Positions 28,867 through 37,967 of a stretch of DNA of 64,000 bases are shown here, in pieces. The stretch comes from Aestuariispira ectoiniformans. Lineage in GTDB: Bacteria > Pseudomonadota > Alphaproteobacteria > UBA8366 > Aestuariispiraceae. Every line of letters starts with the position of its first letter. Within the stretch, counting starts at the first letter, position 1. Both the position numbers and the translations under genes were made by a program. A model generated the notes under the pieces. That model did no database searches. It was not told where the DNA came from and saw only the letters and a list, made by a program, of their open reading frames with translations. The stretch lies in contig NZ_CP062788.1 of assembly GCF_025136295.1 (NCBI RefSeq), forward strand, positions 2,460,501 to 2,524,500, read 5' to 3'.

Positions 28867-29628
28867 ATGGTTAAGACGATACTTAATGTCCAGGACGTGG
28901 ATAAGTATTTCGCTGGGTTGCACGCGCTCAGCAATATCAATCTGCAAATTGAAGAAGGGCAGACCCATGCGATCATCGGGCCGAACGGGGCGGGCAAGTC
29001 GACCTTGCTCAACGTCTGCGTTGGCCGTTTGAAGCCGAACAGCGGAACCGTCACCTTTGATGGCGAGATCCTGACCGGCAAGGCCCCGCATGAAATCAAC
29101 CAGTGCGGTGTGGCGCGGGTTTTTCAGACGCCTGAAATTTTTCCGGAACTGAGCCTGCTTCAGAATGTCATGATCCCGGCTTTTGCCAAACGGGAGGGGT
29201 CGTTCAAGTTCAACGCCTTTCGGGCTCTCGCCGGAGAGAAGGAAATTCAGGAAGAAGCGGTTGATATCCTGGAAGACCTTGGCCTGCACGGACAGAAGGA
29301 CAGGGTTGCGGGAAGTCTGTCGCGCGGCGATAAAAGGCGTCTGGAACTGGCCATGTGCCTCGTACAGCATCCCCGCCTTCTGCTGTTGGATGAACCGACG
29401 GCGGGCATGTCCCGGCATGATACCAACAAGACAATCGAAATCCTGAAGCGGATCAAGGAACGCGGTATGACCAAGGTCATCATCGAGCATGACATGCATG
29501 TGGTCTTCAGCCTGGCCGACCGCGTTTCGGTTCTGGCGCAAGGGGCGATTATCGCCCAGGGCGCGCCTGATGATGTCCGTGGTGATCCGAAGGTCCAGGA
29601 AGCCTATTTGGGAGGAGCAGCCGCATGA
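28867..29628 (+). CDS. Branched-chain-type ABC transporter ATP-binding protein (LivG-like)
   Basis: ABC ATPase of 253 residues with Walker A GPNGAGKST, Q-loop VARVFQTPEIFP, Walker B LLLLDEPTAGM and H-loop VIIEHDMHVV. The signature reads LSRGDKR instead of LSGGQ, as is common in LivG/UrtD. An insertion around KREGSFKFNAFRAL is usual for LivG. It overlaps the following ATPase start by 4 nt (ATGA). Confidence 0.88.
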   Translation: MVKTILNVQDVDKYFAGLHALSNINLQIEEGQTHAIIGPNGAGKSTLLNVCVGRLKPNSGTVTFDGEILTGKAPHEINQCGVARVFQTPEIFPELSLLQNVMIPAFAKREGSFKFNAFRALAGEKEIQEEAVDILEDLGLHGQKDRVAGSLSRGDKRRLELAMCLVQHPRLLLLDEPTAGMSRHDTNKTIEILKRIKERGMTKVIIEHDMHVVFSLADRVSVLAQGAIIAQGAPDDVRGDPKVQEAYLGGAAA

Positions 29629-30383
29629 CACAAGCCGCTCAGCAAATGAATGAACAAGCAAAGGGGCGCAATAAAGCCCCGGCCTTTTTCTCCTGCTATG
29701 ATCTGCATGCCTATTATGGTGAAAGCTACATTGTGCAGGGTGTCAGTTTTGATGTCCGGGAAGGCGAAATCGTAGCCCTGTTGGGACGGAACGGGGCGGG
29801 GAAGACCTCGACCCTCCGCACCATTGCAAGGGCAACCGACCCTCAGTTACGGCGTGGTGAAATCTGGCTGGATCATCAAGCCGTTCATCAGATGCGCGAT
29901 TATCAGGCCGCCCAGGCAGGTATTGCGCTGGTACCTGAGGATCGGCGCATCATTCCGGGCCTGACGGTGGAAGAAAATCTTCAACTTTCCCAGATCGCAG
30001 AGCCGATCGGGTGGTCCATCGAACGAATCTATGACCATTTCCCGCGGCTTGCCGAACGTCGGAAACAGGAAGCGGTCACCATGTCCGGCGGGGAACAGCA
30101 GATGCTGGCCGTTGCACGTGCGTTGGCCCGTGACATCAAGCTGTTGCTGCTGGATGAGCCCTATGAGGGACTGGCTCCGGTCATCGTCCGGGAGATTGAA
30201 GGGATTCTGGAAAGTGTGAAGGACCTCGGTATCACGACAATTATCGTGGAGCAGAATGCAATTGCAGCCCTGAATCTTTCCGATCGGGCAATCATTCTGG
30301 ATATGGGGGAAGTCGCCTTCGAGGGAAGCGCCCAGGAGGTTCTGGATAATGCGGATATCCGCCAGGAATATCTGGCTGTGTAG
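29625..30383 (+). CDS. Branched-chain-type ABC transporter ATP-binding protein (LivF-like)
   Basis: ABC ATPase of 252 residues with Walker A GRNGAGKTS, the LivF motif ALVPEDRRIIPGLTVEENL, signature MSGGEQQM, Walker B LLLLDEPYEGL and H-loop IIVEQNAIAAL. Gln-Asn replaces the His-Asp of the H-loop, as in most LivF proteins. An extra 25-residue N-terminal leader (from MTQAAQQMNEQ) precedes the domain, so an inner start is possible. Last gene of the importer. Confidence 0.88.
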   Translation: MTQAAQQMNEQAKGRNKAPAFFSCYDLHAYYGESYIVQGVSFDVREGEIVALLGRNGAGKTSTLRTIARATDPQLRRGEIWLDHQAVHQMRDYQAAQAGIALVPEDRRIIPGLTVEENLQLSQIAEPIGWSIERIYDHFPRLAERRKQEAVTMSGGEQQMLAVARALARDIKLLLLDEPYEGLAPVIVREIEGILESVKDLGITTIIVEQNAIAALNLSDRAIILDMGEVAFEGSAQEVLDNADIRQEYLAV

Positions 30384-30598
30384 ATACCGGTTTGGGGGGT
30401 AGACCGTACTCGGTCTCATGGGGGAAGGCGGTCGCGTTTATCGCGGCCGTTTTCCGTTGGCGGCAATGCTGTTGTGGTGTCGGGCAAAACCGATGCGCAG
30501 ACTTGCTGTTGTGTCACCCGGCTTGCGGGGATAACGGTGGCGCTTTACTTTGCGGCAGGCAAGGTTCTTTCTGACAGGTGTTTCCGGAGGTTGATCGG

Positions 30599-32359
30599 GT
30601 GTTGAGGTTTCGGCGGCTCGGCCGTTTCCCTTTCTGGATAATTGGTTTCTGTGTGACGGTCGTGGCCGTGTGGGGGGCAACCACCTGGACGACGCGTATC
30701 ACGGTCGACCAGTTGCGTGAGACGGCATCGGGCCGGTTGACCCTTTATGAAAGTACACTTTGGGCCGCGATCAAGCGTTACCACTATCTGCCCTATGTCC
30801 TCAGCCGCAATGTGGAGGTTCACAATGTGCTGGCTGGCAGCGCCCCGGCCGATGATCTGAACCTGTATCTGGAGGCATTGAACGAGCGCTCCGGTGCGGC
30901 GGCCCTTTATCTGATGGACAAGAACGGGGATACGCTGGCCGCCAGTAACTGGCGAACACCGGAAAGCTTTGTCGGGAGCAACTATGCTTTCCGGCCTTAC
31001 TATAAAAATGCGCTTGAAGGGCGCGGCGGGTTTTTCTTTGGCATTGGCGTCACAACCGGATTGCCAGGACTGTTCTTGTCTCATCCGGTTGTCATTGATG
31101 ATGAAGTCGCGGGCGTTGCTGTCGTGAAGGTCGACCTGGAGCCGTTGCAGCGTAACTGGCAGCAGGGCGGGGAGGTCGTCTTTGCCAGCGATATGGAAGA
31201 TGTGATCATCCTTTCCAGCCGCTCTGATTGGCGGTACCAGACGCTCAGTCCTCTGATACTGCCGACCATCAAGCGGATCAGTCTCGAGCGGCGTTACCCC
31301 GGCGTGAACCTGCAGCCACTTTCTATCCGGCGCCGGGGAAGCGACGGGGAAGAATTCTTTGAAATCGGACAGGAAGAATATCTGGTCGAAAAAAGGCATG
31401 TGCGCGGCACGGACTGGTCCCTGTATTTCCTGTCTCCCACGACCTTGCTCGCCGAACGCAGAAGCACTGCGGTGATCATTGTCGGAATCAGTGTTGGCCT
31501 AGTGTTGTTGGGCTCGTTATTTGCCAGGGAGCGGCGGCTGAAGCTGTCGTCACAGCGTGAAGCCGCCGAGGCGGAACGGTTTCGACAGTTGAACCGGCGT
31601 CTGGAAGTGGAAATAGAAGAGCGTCGACGGGCGGAAAGCGTCCTTCGCGACACCCAGGATGAATTGGTTCAATCCGGAAAGCTGGCGGCCCTTGGTCAGA
31701 TGTCGGCGGCAATCGCCCATGAACTTAATCAGCCGATTTCCGCCATCCGGACATTCTCGGCAAGCGCCAGGGTCATGCTGGGCCGTGGGGTTGTTGATCC
31801 GGTAAATGAGACGCTGGACCAGATATCCAAAATGACGGAGCGCATGGGCGTGATCACGGGGCAGCTCAAGACGTTCTCCCGAAAGTCCCAGGGGCGTCTT
31901 GAAGATATTGATGTGCTGGACTGCCTGAAGAACGCGCTGGTCCTCGTTGAGCCACAGTTACGCATGGATAAATGCGCACTTGAAACGTCACTACCGGACA
32001 AACCGGTCTTCATTCGTGGTGATGCGGTTCGTCTGGAGCAGGTCATGGTTAATCTGATCAGGAATGCCCTGGATGCCATGAAGGCACAGCCGTCCCCTTG
32101 GATTTGCTGCGAGGTGTTCACCGAGGAAAACTGGGCCGTGATCCAGATATCCGACTGCGGTGACGGTATTGATGAGGCCATTGCCGGGCAACTTTTCGAT
32201 CCGTTCTTTACGACCAAGGAACCCGGCAAAGGCGTTGGCCTGGGGCTGTCTGTCTCCTATGGTATCGTCCAGGACCTCAAAGGCATGATAAAGGCGAAAA
32301 ACCGTGTCGGTGGTGGGGCTGTTTTCGAAGTGTGGCTTCCGCTTGAATCCAAAGAGTAG
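30599..32359 (+). CDS. dctB: C4-dicarboxylate sensor histidine kinase DctB
   Basis: A membrane kinase of 586 residues. A first helix (FPFWIIGFCVTVVAVWGATTW) is followed by a periplasmic double-PAS-like sensor with NYAFRPYYKNALEGRGGFFFGIG, typical of DctB. A second helix, a coiled coil, the H-box AAIAHELNQP with His374, and the ATPase motifs ISDCGDGID and GVGLGLSVSYGIV follow. The GTG at 30599 is preferred over GTG at 30578 because GGAGG sits 8 nt before it. It senses succinate, malate or fumarate and phosphorylates DctD, encoded 7 nt downstream. Confidence 0.93.
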   Translation: MLRFRRLGRFPFWIIGFCVTVVAVWGATTWTTRITVDQLRETASGRLTLYESTLWAAIKRYHYLPYVLSRNVEVHNVLAGSAPADDLNLYLEALNERSGAAALYLMDKNGDTLAASNWRTPESFVGSNYAFRPYYKNALEGRGGFFFGIGVTTGLPGLFLSHPVVIDDEVAGVAVVKVDLEPLQRNWQQGGEVVFASDMEDVIILSSRSDWRYQTLSPLILPTIKRISLERRYPGVNLQPLSIRRRGSDGEEFFEIGQEEYLVEKRHVRGTDWSLYFLSPTTLLAERRSTAVIIVGISVGLVLLGSLFARERRLKLSSQREAAEAERFRQLNRRLEVEIEERRRAESVLRDTQDELVQSGKLAALGQMSAAIAHELNQPISAIRTFSASARVMLGRGVVDPVNETLDQISKMTERMGVITGQLKTFSRKSQGRLEDIDVLDCLKNALVLVEPQLRMDKCALETSLPDKPVFIRGDAVRLEQVMVNLIRNALDAMKAQPSPWICCEVFTEENWAVIQISDCGDGIDEAIAGQLFDPFFTTKEPGKGVGLGLSVSYGIVQDLKGMIKAKNRVGGGAVFEVWLPLESKE

Positions 32360-32366
32360 TGTCGTA

Positions 32367-33743
32367 ATGGGTGCAGAAACGCAGACAATCAAGAATTTGT
32401 TCCTGATAGATGATGAGGAGGCCATGCGGGTTGCAACCCGGCAGTGGCTGGAATTATCGGGTTGGGTTGTGGTCGACTTTGCCGCGGCGGGAGAGGCTGT
32501 TGCGGCGGTGGCACCCGATTTTGACGGGGTCATCATCAGCGACGTTAAAATGTCCGGTATGGACGGCCTGGCCTTGTTGGACGATGTGCGGCGTATCGAC
32601 AGGGAGATACCAGTCATCCTTATTACTGGGCATGGCGACGTGCCGATGGCGGTCGATGCGTTGAAGCGCGGTGCCTATGACTTTCTTGAAAAGCCCTTTG
32701 CACCGGAGCGGTTGATCGAGGTTGTCGACCGCGCCTTGGACAAGCGCCGGCTGGTTCTACAAAACCGGGACCTGAAGCGCCTGCTGGATCAGAAATCCGG
32801 CCTGGACGCCCGTTTGATTGGGCGCAGTTCCCCCATGTCTGCGATCAAGGATGAAATATTGAACCTTGCCGGGACCAGGGCGTCGGTCCTGATATCGGGA
32901 GAAACTGGTACGGGTAAGGAGGTCGTGGCTAAATGTCTGCATGATTTCGGGGGCTGGAAGGAAGGGCCCTTTGTTGCAGTCAATTGCGCAGCTATTCCTG
33001 AAAATATGGTCGAAAGCGAGCTGTTCGGGCATGAGGCCGGTGCCTTTACAGGGGCAGTCGGGCGCAGAATTGGCCATCTGGAACATGCAAACGGCGGCAC
33101 ACTTTTCCTGGATGAAATCGGAAGCATGCCGCTTGAAATGCAAAGCAAGCTCTTAAGGGCGCTGGAAAACAGGGAAATTACGCGTCTGGGGGCCAGCATG
33201 CCTGTACCGGTCGATTTCCGGCTTGTATCCGCTGCCAATGAAGACCTGAACAAGGCGGTGTCAGAAGGGCGTTTCCGCGAAGACCTCTTTTACAGGATTA
33301 ATACCGTTGAACTGACGGTCGCGCCTCTAAGAGAGCGCCGTGAGGATATTCCCCTCCTGTTTCAGGCTTTTGCATCGCAGGCAGCGGAGACTTATGACCG
33401 GGAGTTTGTACAGCCTGATGCCACGGCGACAGCCTTGCTGTTGGCGCAGGACTGGCCCGGTAATGTGCGTCAGCTCAAGAATATTGCAGAGCGTTATGTC
33501 TTGTCGTCGGCGGAACCCGCGGACAGAATGAGCCGGATTCTCAACGGGCATCCGGGTATGCGGGAAGAGGGCGGAGATGGGACGTCGCTTGCCGACCAGG
33601 TGAGGCATTTCGAGCGGCACCTGATCAAGGATGCCCTGAAGCGTTACGGTGGCAATGTGAAGGCCGTTATGGAAGAACTCGACATCCCCCGGCGGACGCT
33701 GAATGAGAAAATGGTGAAATACGGCATTGCACGTTTGGATTGA
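32367..33743 (+). CDS. dctD: C4-dicarboxylate response regulator DctD (sigma-54 activator)
   Basis: An NtrC-family regulator of 458 residues. It has a receiver with phosphoacceptor Asp59 (IISDVKMSGMDG), an AAA+ domain with GETGTGKE, the sigma-54 contact loop GAFTGA and GGTLFLDEIG, and a C-terminal Fis-type HTH (LKRYGGNVKAVMEELDIPRRTL). The ATG at 32367 gives the usual DctD N-terminus; the longer frame lies inside dctB. It should activate the sigma-54 promoter at 33865 from tandem sites just after its own stop. Confidence 0.95.
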   Translation: MGAETQTIKNLFLIDDEEAMRVATRQWLELSGWVVVDFAAAGEAVAAVAPDFDGVIISDVKMSGMDGLALLDDVRRIDREIPVILITGHGDVPMAVDALKRGAYDFLEKPFAPERLIEVVDRALDKRRLVLQNRDLKRLLDQKSGLDARLIGRSSPMSAIKDEILNLAGTRASVLISGETGTGKEVVAKCLHDFGGWKEGPFVAVNCAAIPENMVESELFGHEAGAFTGAVGRRIGHLEHANGGTLFLDEIGSMPLEMQSKLLRALENREITRLGASMPVPVDFRLVSAANEDLNKAVSEGRFREDLFYRINTVELTVAPLRERREDIPLLFQAFASQAAETYDREFVQPDATATALLLAQDWPGNVRQLKNIAERYVLSSAEPADRMSRILNGHPGMREEGGDGTSLADQVRHFERHLIKDALKRYGGNVKAVMEELDIPRRTLNEKMVKYGIARLD

Positions 33744-33745
33744 TC

Positions 33746-33793
33746 GGCGGATTTCCGCCTATCATTTTTGGCCTGATCGGCGGAATCTTGCCC
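33746..33793. promoter_or_regulatory. Tandem DctD upstream activator sites (putative)
   Basis: A perfect palindrome GGCGGATTTCCGCC starts at 33746 and a related GGCGGAATCTTGCC starts at 33779, 33 bp later, or about three helical turns. They lie about 140 and 105 bp upstream of the expected sigma-54 start, a typical enhancer spacing. The first site begins 2 nt after the dctD stop. The palindrome could also act as a weak hairpin. Confidence 0.6.
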
Positions 33794-33864
33794 AATTGTA
33801 TTTAGTAAGCTAAAAATACTCATATAAAACAATAACTTAATATGTTGTTTGCCGTTCGGTTTTC

Positions 33865-33880
33865 TGGCATGTGACTTGCG
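33865..33880 (+). promoter_or_regulatory. Sigma-54 promoter of dctPQM
   Basis: The sequence TGGCATGTGACTTGCG matches the -24/-12 consensus (GG and GC elements at the right spacing). Transcription should begin near 33891, 42 nt before the dctP ATG. Confidence 0.85.
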
Positions 33881-33932
33881 TTTTATTCGTTACACCCATG
33901 GGAGGGTGACGAGAAAAATTGGGAGGTTCAAA

Positions 33933-34946
33933 ATGTTCAAAAAGACCGCAACGGCCATCGTTGGCCTTCTGGCGATTGGCTATGCAGACATGGCGTCCGC
34001 AGCCGATGTCGAGTGGAAGGCGTCACTTTGGGGCAAACGCCGCGCATTCACCGAACATCTGGAAAAACTGTCCGAATATGTTTCGGAAAAGACAGACGGC
34101 AAATTCAAAATCACTCTGTATTACGGCGCAGCTTTGTCCAAGCCGCGTGAAAACCTGGACGTGATTTCTTTTGGTGCATTTGAAATGGCGCAGTTCTGTG
34201 CGTCCTACCATCCGGACAAGAACCCGACGCTGACGGTTCTTGAACTGCCGATGTTGCCGATCAACGACCTGGAAACGCAGATTCGCGTTGACCAGGCTGT
34301 TTACGCACATCCGGCTGTGAAAAAGGATATGGCCCGTTGGAATGTGGACCTGCTGATGTCCACGCCGATGCCGCAGTATAACTTCATTGGCATCGGCGAT
34401 GCGCCTGAGAAGCTGGAAGACTTCGACGGTATGCGTGTCCGTGCGCTGGGTGGCGTTGGCAAGGCCATGAGCGAGATTGGCGCCGTTCCGACCACGGTGA
34501 CTGCGTCTGAGGCTTACACGGCTATTGAGGCTGGTGCCGTTCAGGCGGTCTCTTTTGCGCCGCATGCGCATCTGGCATTCAAGACCGTTGAAGTTGGTGA
34601 CTGGTACACGACGAACCTGAACCCGGGCACGGTGAACTGCCCGGTTGTTGTGAATTCTGCGGCGCTTGAGGCCCTGCCGGAAGAGTATCGCAAGGTTCTG
34701 GAAGACGCAGTGCCGGTCGCCTATGACCACTACGTCAAGAATTACGCCAAAGTGTACGACAAGTTCTATCCGGCTCTGGATGAGCGCAAGATCGAGCGTA
34801 TCACCTACTCCGATGCAGAGCTGAAGCGTTTCCACGAAAAAGCCCGTCAGCCGGTTTGGGACGCTTGGTTGGAAGACATGAAGAGCAAGGGCCTGCCGGG
34901 TCAGGAACTGCTCGATCTGGTTCTCGCAACCGCATCAAGTAAATAA
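33933..34946 (+). CDS. dctP: TRAP transporter solute-binding protein DctP
   Basis: A periplasmic binding protein of 337 residues. The start at 33933 gives the signal peptide MFKKTATAIVGLLAIGYADMASAAD with GGGAGG upstream; the frame from 33849 runs through the promoter and is rejected. The family's conserved Arg that binds the carboxylate lies in FDGMRVRALGG. It captures dicarboxylates such as malate or succinate for DctQM. Some TRAP proteins bind other acids, so the ligand rests on the dctBD neighbours. Confidence 0.88.
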   Translation: MFKKTATAIVGLLAIGYADMASAADVEWKASLWGKRRAFTEHLEKLSEYVSEKTDGKFKITLYYGAALSKPRENLDVISFGAFEMAQFCASYHPDKNPTLTVLELPMLPINDLETQIRVDQAVYAHPAVKKDMARWNVDLLMSTPMPQYNFIGIGDAPEKLEDFDGMRVRALGGVGKAMSEIGAVPTTVTASEAYTAIEAGAVQAVSFAPHAHLAFKTVEVGDWYTTNLNPGTVNCPVVVNSAALEALPEEYRKVLEDAVPVAYDHYVKNYAKVYDKFYPALDERKIERITYSDAELKRFHEKARQPVWDAWLEDMKSKGLPGQELLDLVLATASSK

Positions 34947-34973
34947 GCTTTCCAGTAAAAGCTTTCTGTGAAC

Positions 34974-35011
34974 TTCACTACCCCGGTCGCTTGCGGCCGG
35001 GGTAGCGTGAA
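34974..35011 (+). other. Intercistronic hairpin dctP-dctQ
   Basis: An interrupted stem of about 15 bp, with arms beginning TTCAC and ending GTGAA and a CCCCGG / CCGGGG core. There is no T-run. It lies between the binding protein and the permease genes. Confidence 0.7.
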
Positions 35012-35023
35012 GGAGGGAGTTCC

Positions 35024-35680
35024 ATGAATAATCAAACGCCTCAACCGCCCGCCGGGCGGGGTGGCGGTGTCGTCGGCGTGGCCGACCGACTGCTGCGGCC
35101 CCTGGAGAATGCGTTTAACCTGCTGGCAGCGGGCAGTATTCTGTTCCTGATGTTGCTGGCTGTGGCCCAGGTCGTTGGCCGGGCTGCCTTCAATGCGCCG
35201 ATCCCCGGTTTTATTGATTTCGTCGAGCAGGCGATGGTTATGTTTGCCTTCTTGGGCGTTGCATATTGCCAGCGCGAAGGCGGCCATATCCGCATGGATC
35301 TGGTGCTTGGCCGCTTGCACGGTCGCTGGCCTTGGCTGTCGGAATTGCTGACGACGTTGCTGACGCTCTTTTTGATCGTTGGGCTGATTTATGGCAGTTG
35401 GGAGCATTTCCTGCGGGCCTGGGATTTTGGTGACAGCACCATTGATATCGGCCTGCCGATCTGGCCCTCCAAACTGCTTGTGCCGGTCACCCTTGGCCTT
35501 TTGGCCCTGCGTCTGGTGATCCAGGTACTGGGTTTTGTTCGTCTGCTTGCCAAACCGGATGCCGAGCCGATCGGCGTGCCACGGATGGAATCCGTGGAAG
35601 AGCACGCCCGTGATGAGATTGATGAAGTCATGGGGGATGAAGAGGAAGAGGCTGGTGAAAGTCTGGGAGGCCGCCAATGA
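35024..35680 (+). CDS. dctQ: TRAP transporter small permease DctQ
   Basis: A 218-residue protein with four predicted helices, including AGSILFLMLLAVAQVVGRAAF and VMFAFLGVAYCQREGGHIRMDL, which are characteristic of DctQ. An acidic C-terminal tail of about 40 residues (with EEEEAGESLGG) is an addition to the family core. AAGGAGGGA precedes the ATG. It overlaps dctM by 4 nt. Confidence 0.9.
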   Translation: MNNQTPQPPAGRGGGVVGVADRLLRPLENAFNLLAAGSILFLMLLAVAQVVGRAAFNAPIPGFIDFVEQAMVMFAFLGVAYCQREGGHIRMDLVLGRLHGRWPWLSELLTTLLTLFLIVGLIYGSWEHFLRAWDFGDSTIDIGLPIWPSKLLVPVTLGLLALRLVIQVLGFVRLLAKPDAEPIGVPRMESVEEHARDEIDEVMGDEEEEAGESLGGRQ

Positions 35681-37002
35681 CAACATTTGAAATCGGCGTT
35701 GTTATGACGTGTGGGCTGCTGGTGCTCGTGATCCTCGGGATGCGTGTTGCCTTTGCTGCCGGTGTCATCGGCCTGTTGGGAATTTTTGCAATCTTCTCAT
35801 CCCGTATGGGAATTGAAAATGGCTTCTGGAATGCCCTGAAACTGGCAGGGACCGTACCGCACTCCAAGACGGTGACCTATTCGCTGAGCGTCTTGCCGAC
35901 CTTCATCCTGATCGGTTTTCTGGCTTACTATGCCGGATTGACCAAGGCATTGTTCGAGGCTGCAAAGCGCTGGCTTGGCTGGTTGCCGGGCGGTATGGCC
36001 GTGGCAACGATTTTTGCAACCGCGGGCTTTGCGGCAGTTTCCGGGGCAAGCACGGCAACGGCGGCAGTCTTCTCCCGCGTTGCGATCCCGGAAATGCTGA
36101 AGCTGGGTTATGACAAGAAACTGGCGGCTGGCGTGGTCGCGGCGGGCGGCACCCTGGCCGCATTGATTCCGCCCAGTGCGATGCTGGTGATCTATGCGAT
36201 TATTGTTGAAGAATCGGTCGGCAAATTGCTGATCGCCGGTTTTGTGCCGGGACTGGTTTCGGCAATCATCTATGGCGTCATGGTGGTCTTCGTGGCGAAA
36301 CGGTATCCGGAGCGGGCACCGCGTATCACGGGCTTCACCTGGAAACAGCGTGTTGAATCACTGCCCGCAACGGCACCGATCTTTGCGGTTGTGCTGATCA
36401 TCTTCGCCAGTATCTATTTTGGCCTTGCGACACCGACCGAGGCGGGGGCCCTGGGGGCTTTCGTCGTGCTTATCCTGGCCTTCATCCGGGGAATGCGTTG
36501 GGGCAACCTGCGCCATGCCCTGCATGAAACAGCCAAGTTGACGGTGATGATTTTCACGCTGATCTGGGGCATTCTGCTTTACGTGCGCTTCCTTGGGTTT
36601 GCCGGTCTGCCGGAGGCCTTCAAGGACTGGGTGATGCATCTGGACCAACCGCCGCTGGTTGTGCTGCTGATGATCCTGGGGGCCTATGCCGTCCTCGGTA
36701 TGTTCATGGATGCAATCGGCATGCTGCTGCTGACCCTGCCGGTGGTTTATCCCGCTATTGTCGGTCTGGGCTACGATCCGATCTGGTTCGGCATCATCGT
36801 TGTCAAGATGGTGGAGCTTTGCCTGATTTCACCGCCGATCGGCCTGAACTGCTTTGTGGTGGCCGGGGTCCGGCCGGATATTCCGGTACAGCAGGTATTC
36901 CGGGGCTGTTTCCCGTTCTTCTTCGCCGAAGTTGTAACGGTTGCTGTCCTGATTGCCTTCCCGCAAATCGTCCTGTGGTTACCGAATCTGATGCAAAACT
37001 AG
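35677..37002 (+). CDS. dctM: TRAP transporter large permease DctM
   Basis: A 441-residue sodium-coupled permease with about twelve predicted helices. GLTKALFEAAKRWLGWLPGG, GFAAVSGASTATAAVFSRVA and GTLAALIPPSAMLVIYAI are DctM signatures. It forms the transport unit with DctQ and receives substrate from DctP. The ATGA overlap with dctQ indicates coupling, and a terminator follows. Confidence 0.93.
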   Translation: MTTFEIGVVMTCGLLVLVILGMRVAFAAGVIGLLGIFAIFSSRMGIENGFWNALKLAGTVPHSKTVTYSLSVLPTFILIGFLAYYAGLTKALFEAAKRWLGWLPGGMAVATIFATAGFAAVSGASTATAAVFSRVAIPEMLKLGYDKKLAAGVVAAGGTLAALIPPSAMLVIYAIIVEESVGKLLIAGFVPGLVSAIIYGVMVVFVAKRYPERAPRITGFTWKQRVESLPATAPIFAVVLIIFASIYFGLATPTEAGALGAFVVLILAFIRGMRWGNLRHALHETAKLTVMIFTLIWGILLYVRFLGFAGLPEAFKDWVMHLDQPPLVVLLMILGAYAVLGMFMDAIGMLLLTLPVVYPAIVGLGYDPIWFGIIVVKMVELCLISPPIGLNCFVVAGVRPDIPVQQVFRGCFPFFFAEVVTVAVLIAFPQIVLWLPNLMQN

Positions 37003-37023
37003 ATCAAACCACATGAGATCCTG

Positions 37024-37058
37024 ATACCCGTCTCATCATCGAGGCGGGTATTTTTTTT
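37024..37058 (+). terminator. Rho-independent terminator of dctPQM
   Basis: An 11-bp stem ATACCCGTCTC / GAGGCGGGTAT (one G-T pair) with a 6-nt loop is followed by eight T. Confidence 0.92.
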
Positions 37059-37152
37059 GCGTAATTCCTGTGTTTTTTCATCGCTTGTTGACAGTCAAAA
37101 ATAGGAAGGCTACGATTTCTTATATTTATTCGTATAAATAGGAAAAATAAAC

Positions 37153-37932
37153 GTGACTTCGGGAGAGGCGACATTGGGATCGGGGATGCGTGTTCCGCAA
37201 AAGCGGAAGCGGTCCGATATGATCGCCGAGGAAATCAAACGCTGGATTATCGCCGAGCATAAGGTGGCCGGAGAGCGATTACCGCAGGAGCGGGATCTGG
37301 CCGCATTGTTCGATTGTGCGAAAGGGACCTTGCGGGAAGCACTGAAGTCGCTGGAGGTGCAGGGCCTGATCAATGTTCGTACCGGGCCGAACGGCGGCGC
37401 TGTTCTGGCGGAAGTCAGCTATGACCGGTCCACCGAACTGTTGCGCAACTACATGCATTTCCAGAACCTGACAGTGGAACAGGTTTACGAATTCCGTAAG
37501 GCCGTCGAGGTCGAAATGGCCGTCAGTGTCGTCGGTCACCTGGATGAGGAAGCGTTCGCGCGCCTGGAGGAAAGCGTTGGTTGCTGTGCCTGTTCCGGGC
37601 ATAAGGAATCGGAACAGATGAAGGTTCGTCAGGCGGAGCTGGATTTCCATGTCCTGCTGGCGCAATACTGCCCGAACCCGCTTTTGTCCTTCCATAGCCG
37701 CTTTATCAGCGACCTTCTGCGCGATTTCATCCGGCTGCGTACCGACGTGCCCGATGCCTTCGACAAATTCACAACAGTCAACCGGGACTTTCACCGCCAA
37801 CTCATTGATGCCTTGCGTCGCGAAGACCGCGAGGCAGTGGGACGGCTCATGCGGGAACATATGGAACTCGCAGAGCGTTTCACGCTGGAGTTGGAAGGGG
37901 TCGTTTCGGAGAACCTGATGTTGGTGCCCTGA
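37153..37932 (+). CDS. GntR-family regulator, FadR/FCD subfamily
   Basis: A 259-residue repressor-type protein. The winged helix covers about residues 17-85 (PQERDLAALFDCAKGTLREAL, then GLINVRTGPNGG) and is followed by an FCD effector domain with metal-type residues in EFRKAVEVEMA, ELDFHVLLA and VNRDFHRQLIDAL. The start is GTG at 37153; ATG at 37186 is an alternative. It lies 35 nt upstream of a catabolic operon in the same direction and probably controls it in response to a carboxylate. An unusual Cys-rich patch (VGCCACSG) sits in the FCD domain. Confidence 0.88.
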   Translation: MTSGEATLGSGMRVPQKRKRSDMIAEEIKRWIIAEHKVAGERLPQERDLAALFDCAKGTLREALKSLEVQGLINVRTGPNGGAVLAEVSYDRSTELLRNYMHFQNLTVEQVYEFRKAVEVEMAVSVVGHLDEEAFARLEESVGCCACSGHKESEQMKVRQAELDFHVLLAQYCPNPLLSFHSRFISDLLRDFIRLRTDVPDAFDKFTTVNRDFHRQLIDALRREDREAVGRLMREHMELAERFTLELEGVVSENLMLVP

Positions 37933-37967
37933 TCAGGGGCCGACAGAGACGAGAACAGGAAAGTATC

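Noticed and set aside
30392-30574. A 60-codon open frame in the gap before dctB
   Set aside because: The composition is odd (many Cys, no pattern), no ribosome site is seen, and it ends just before the dctB start. The gap reads as a leader or promoter region.
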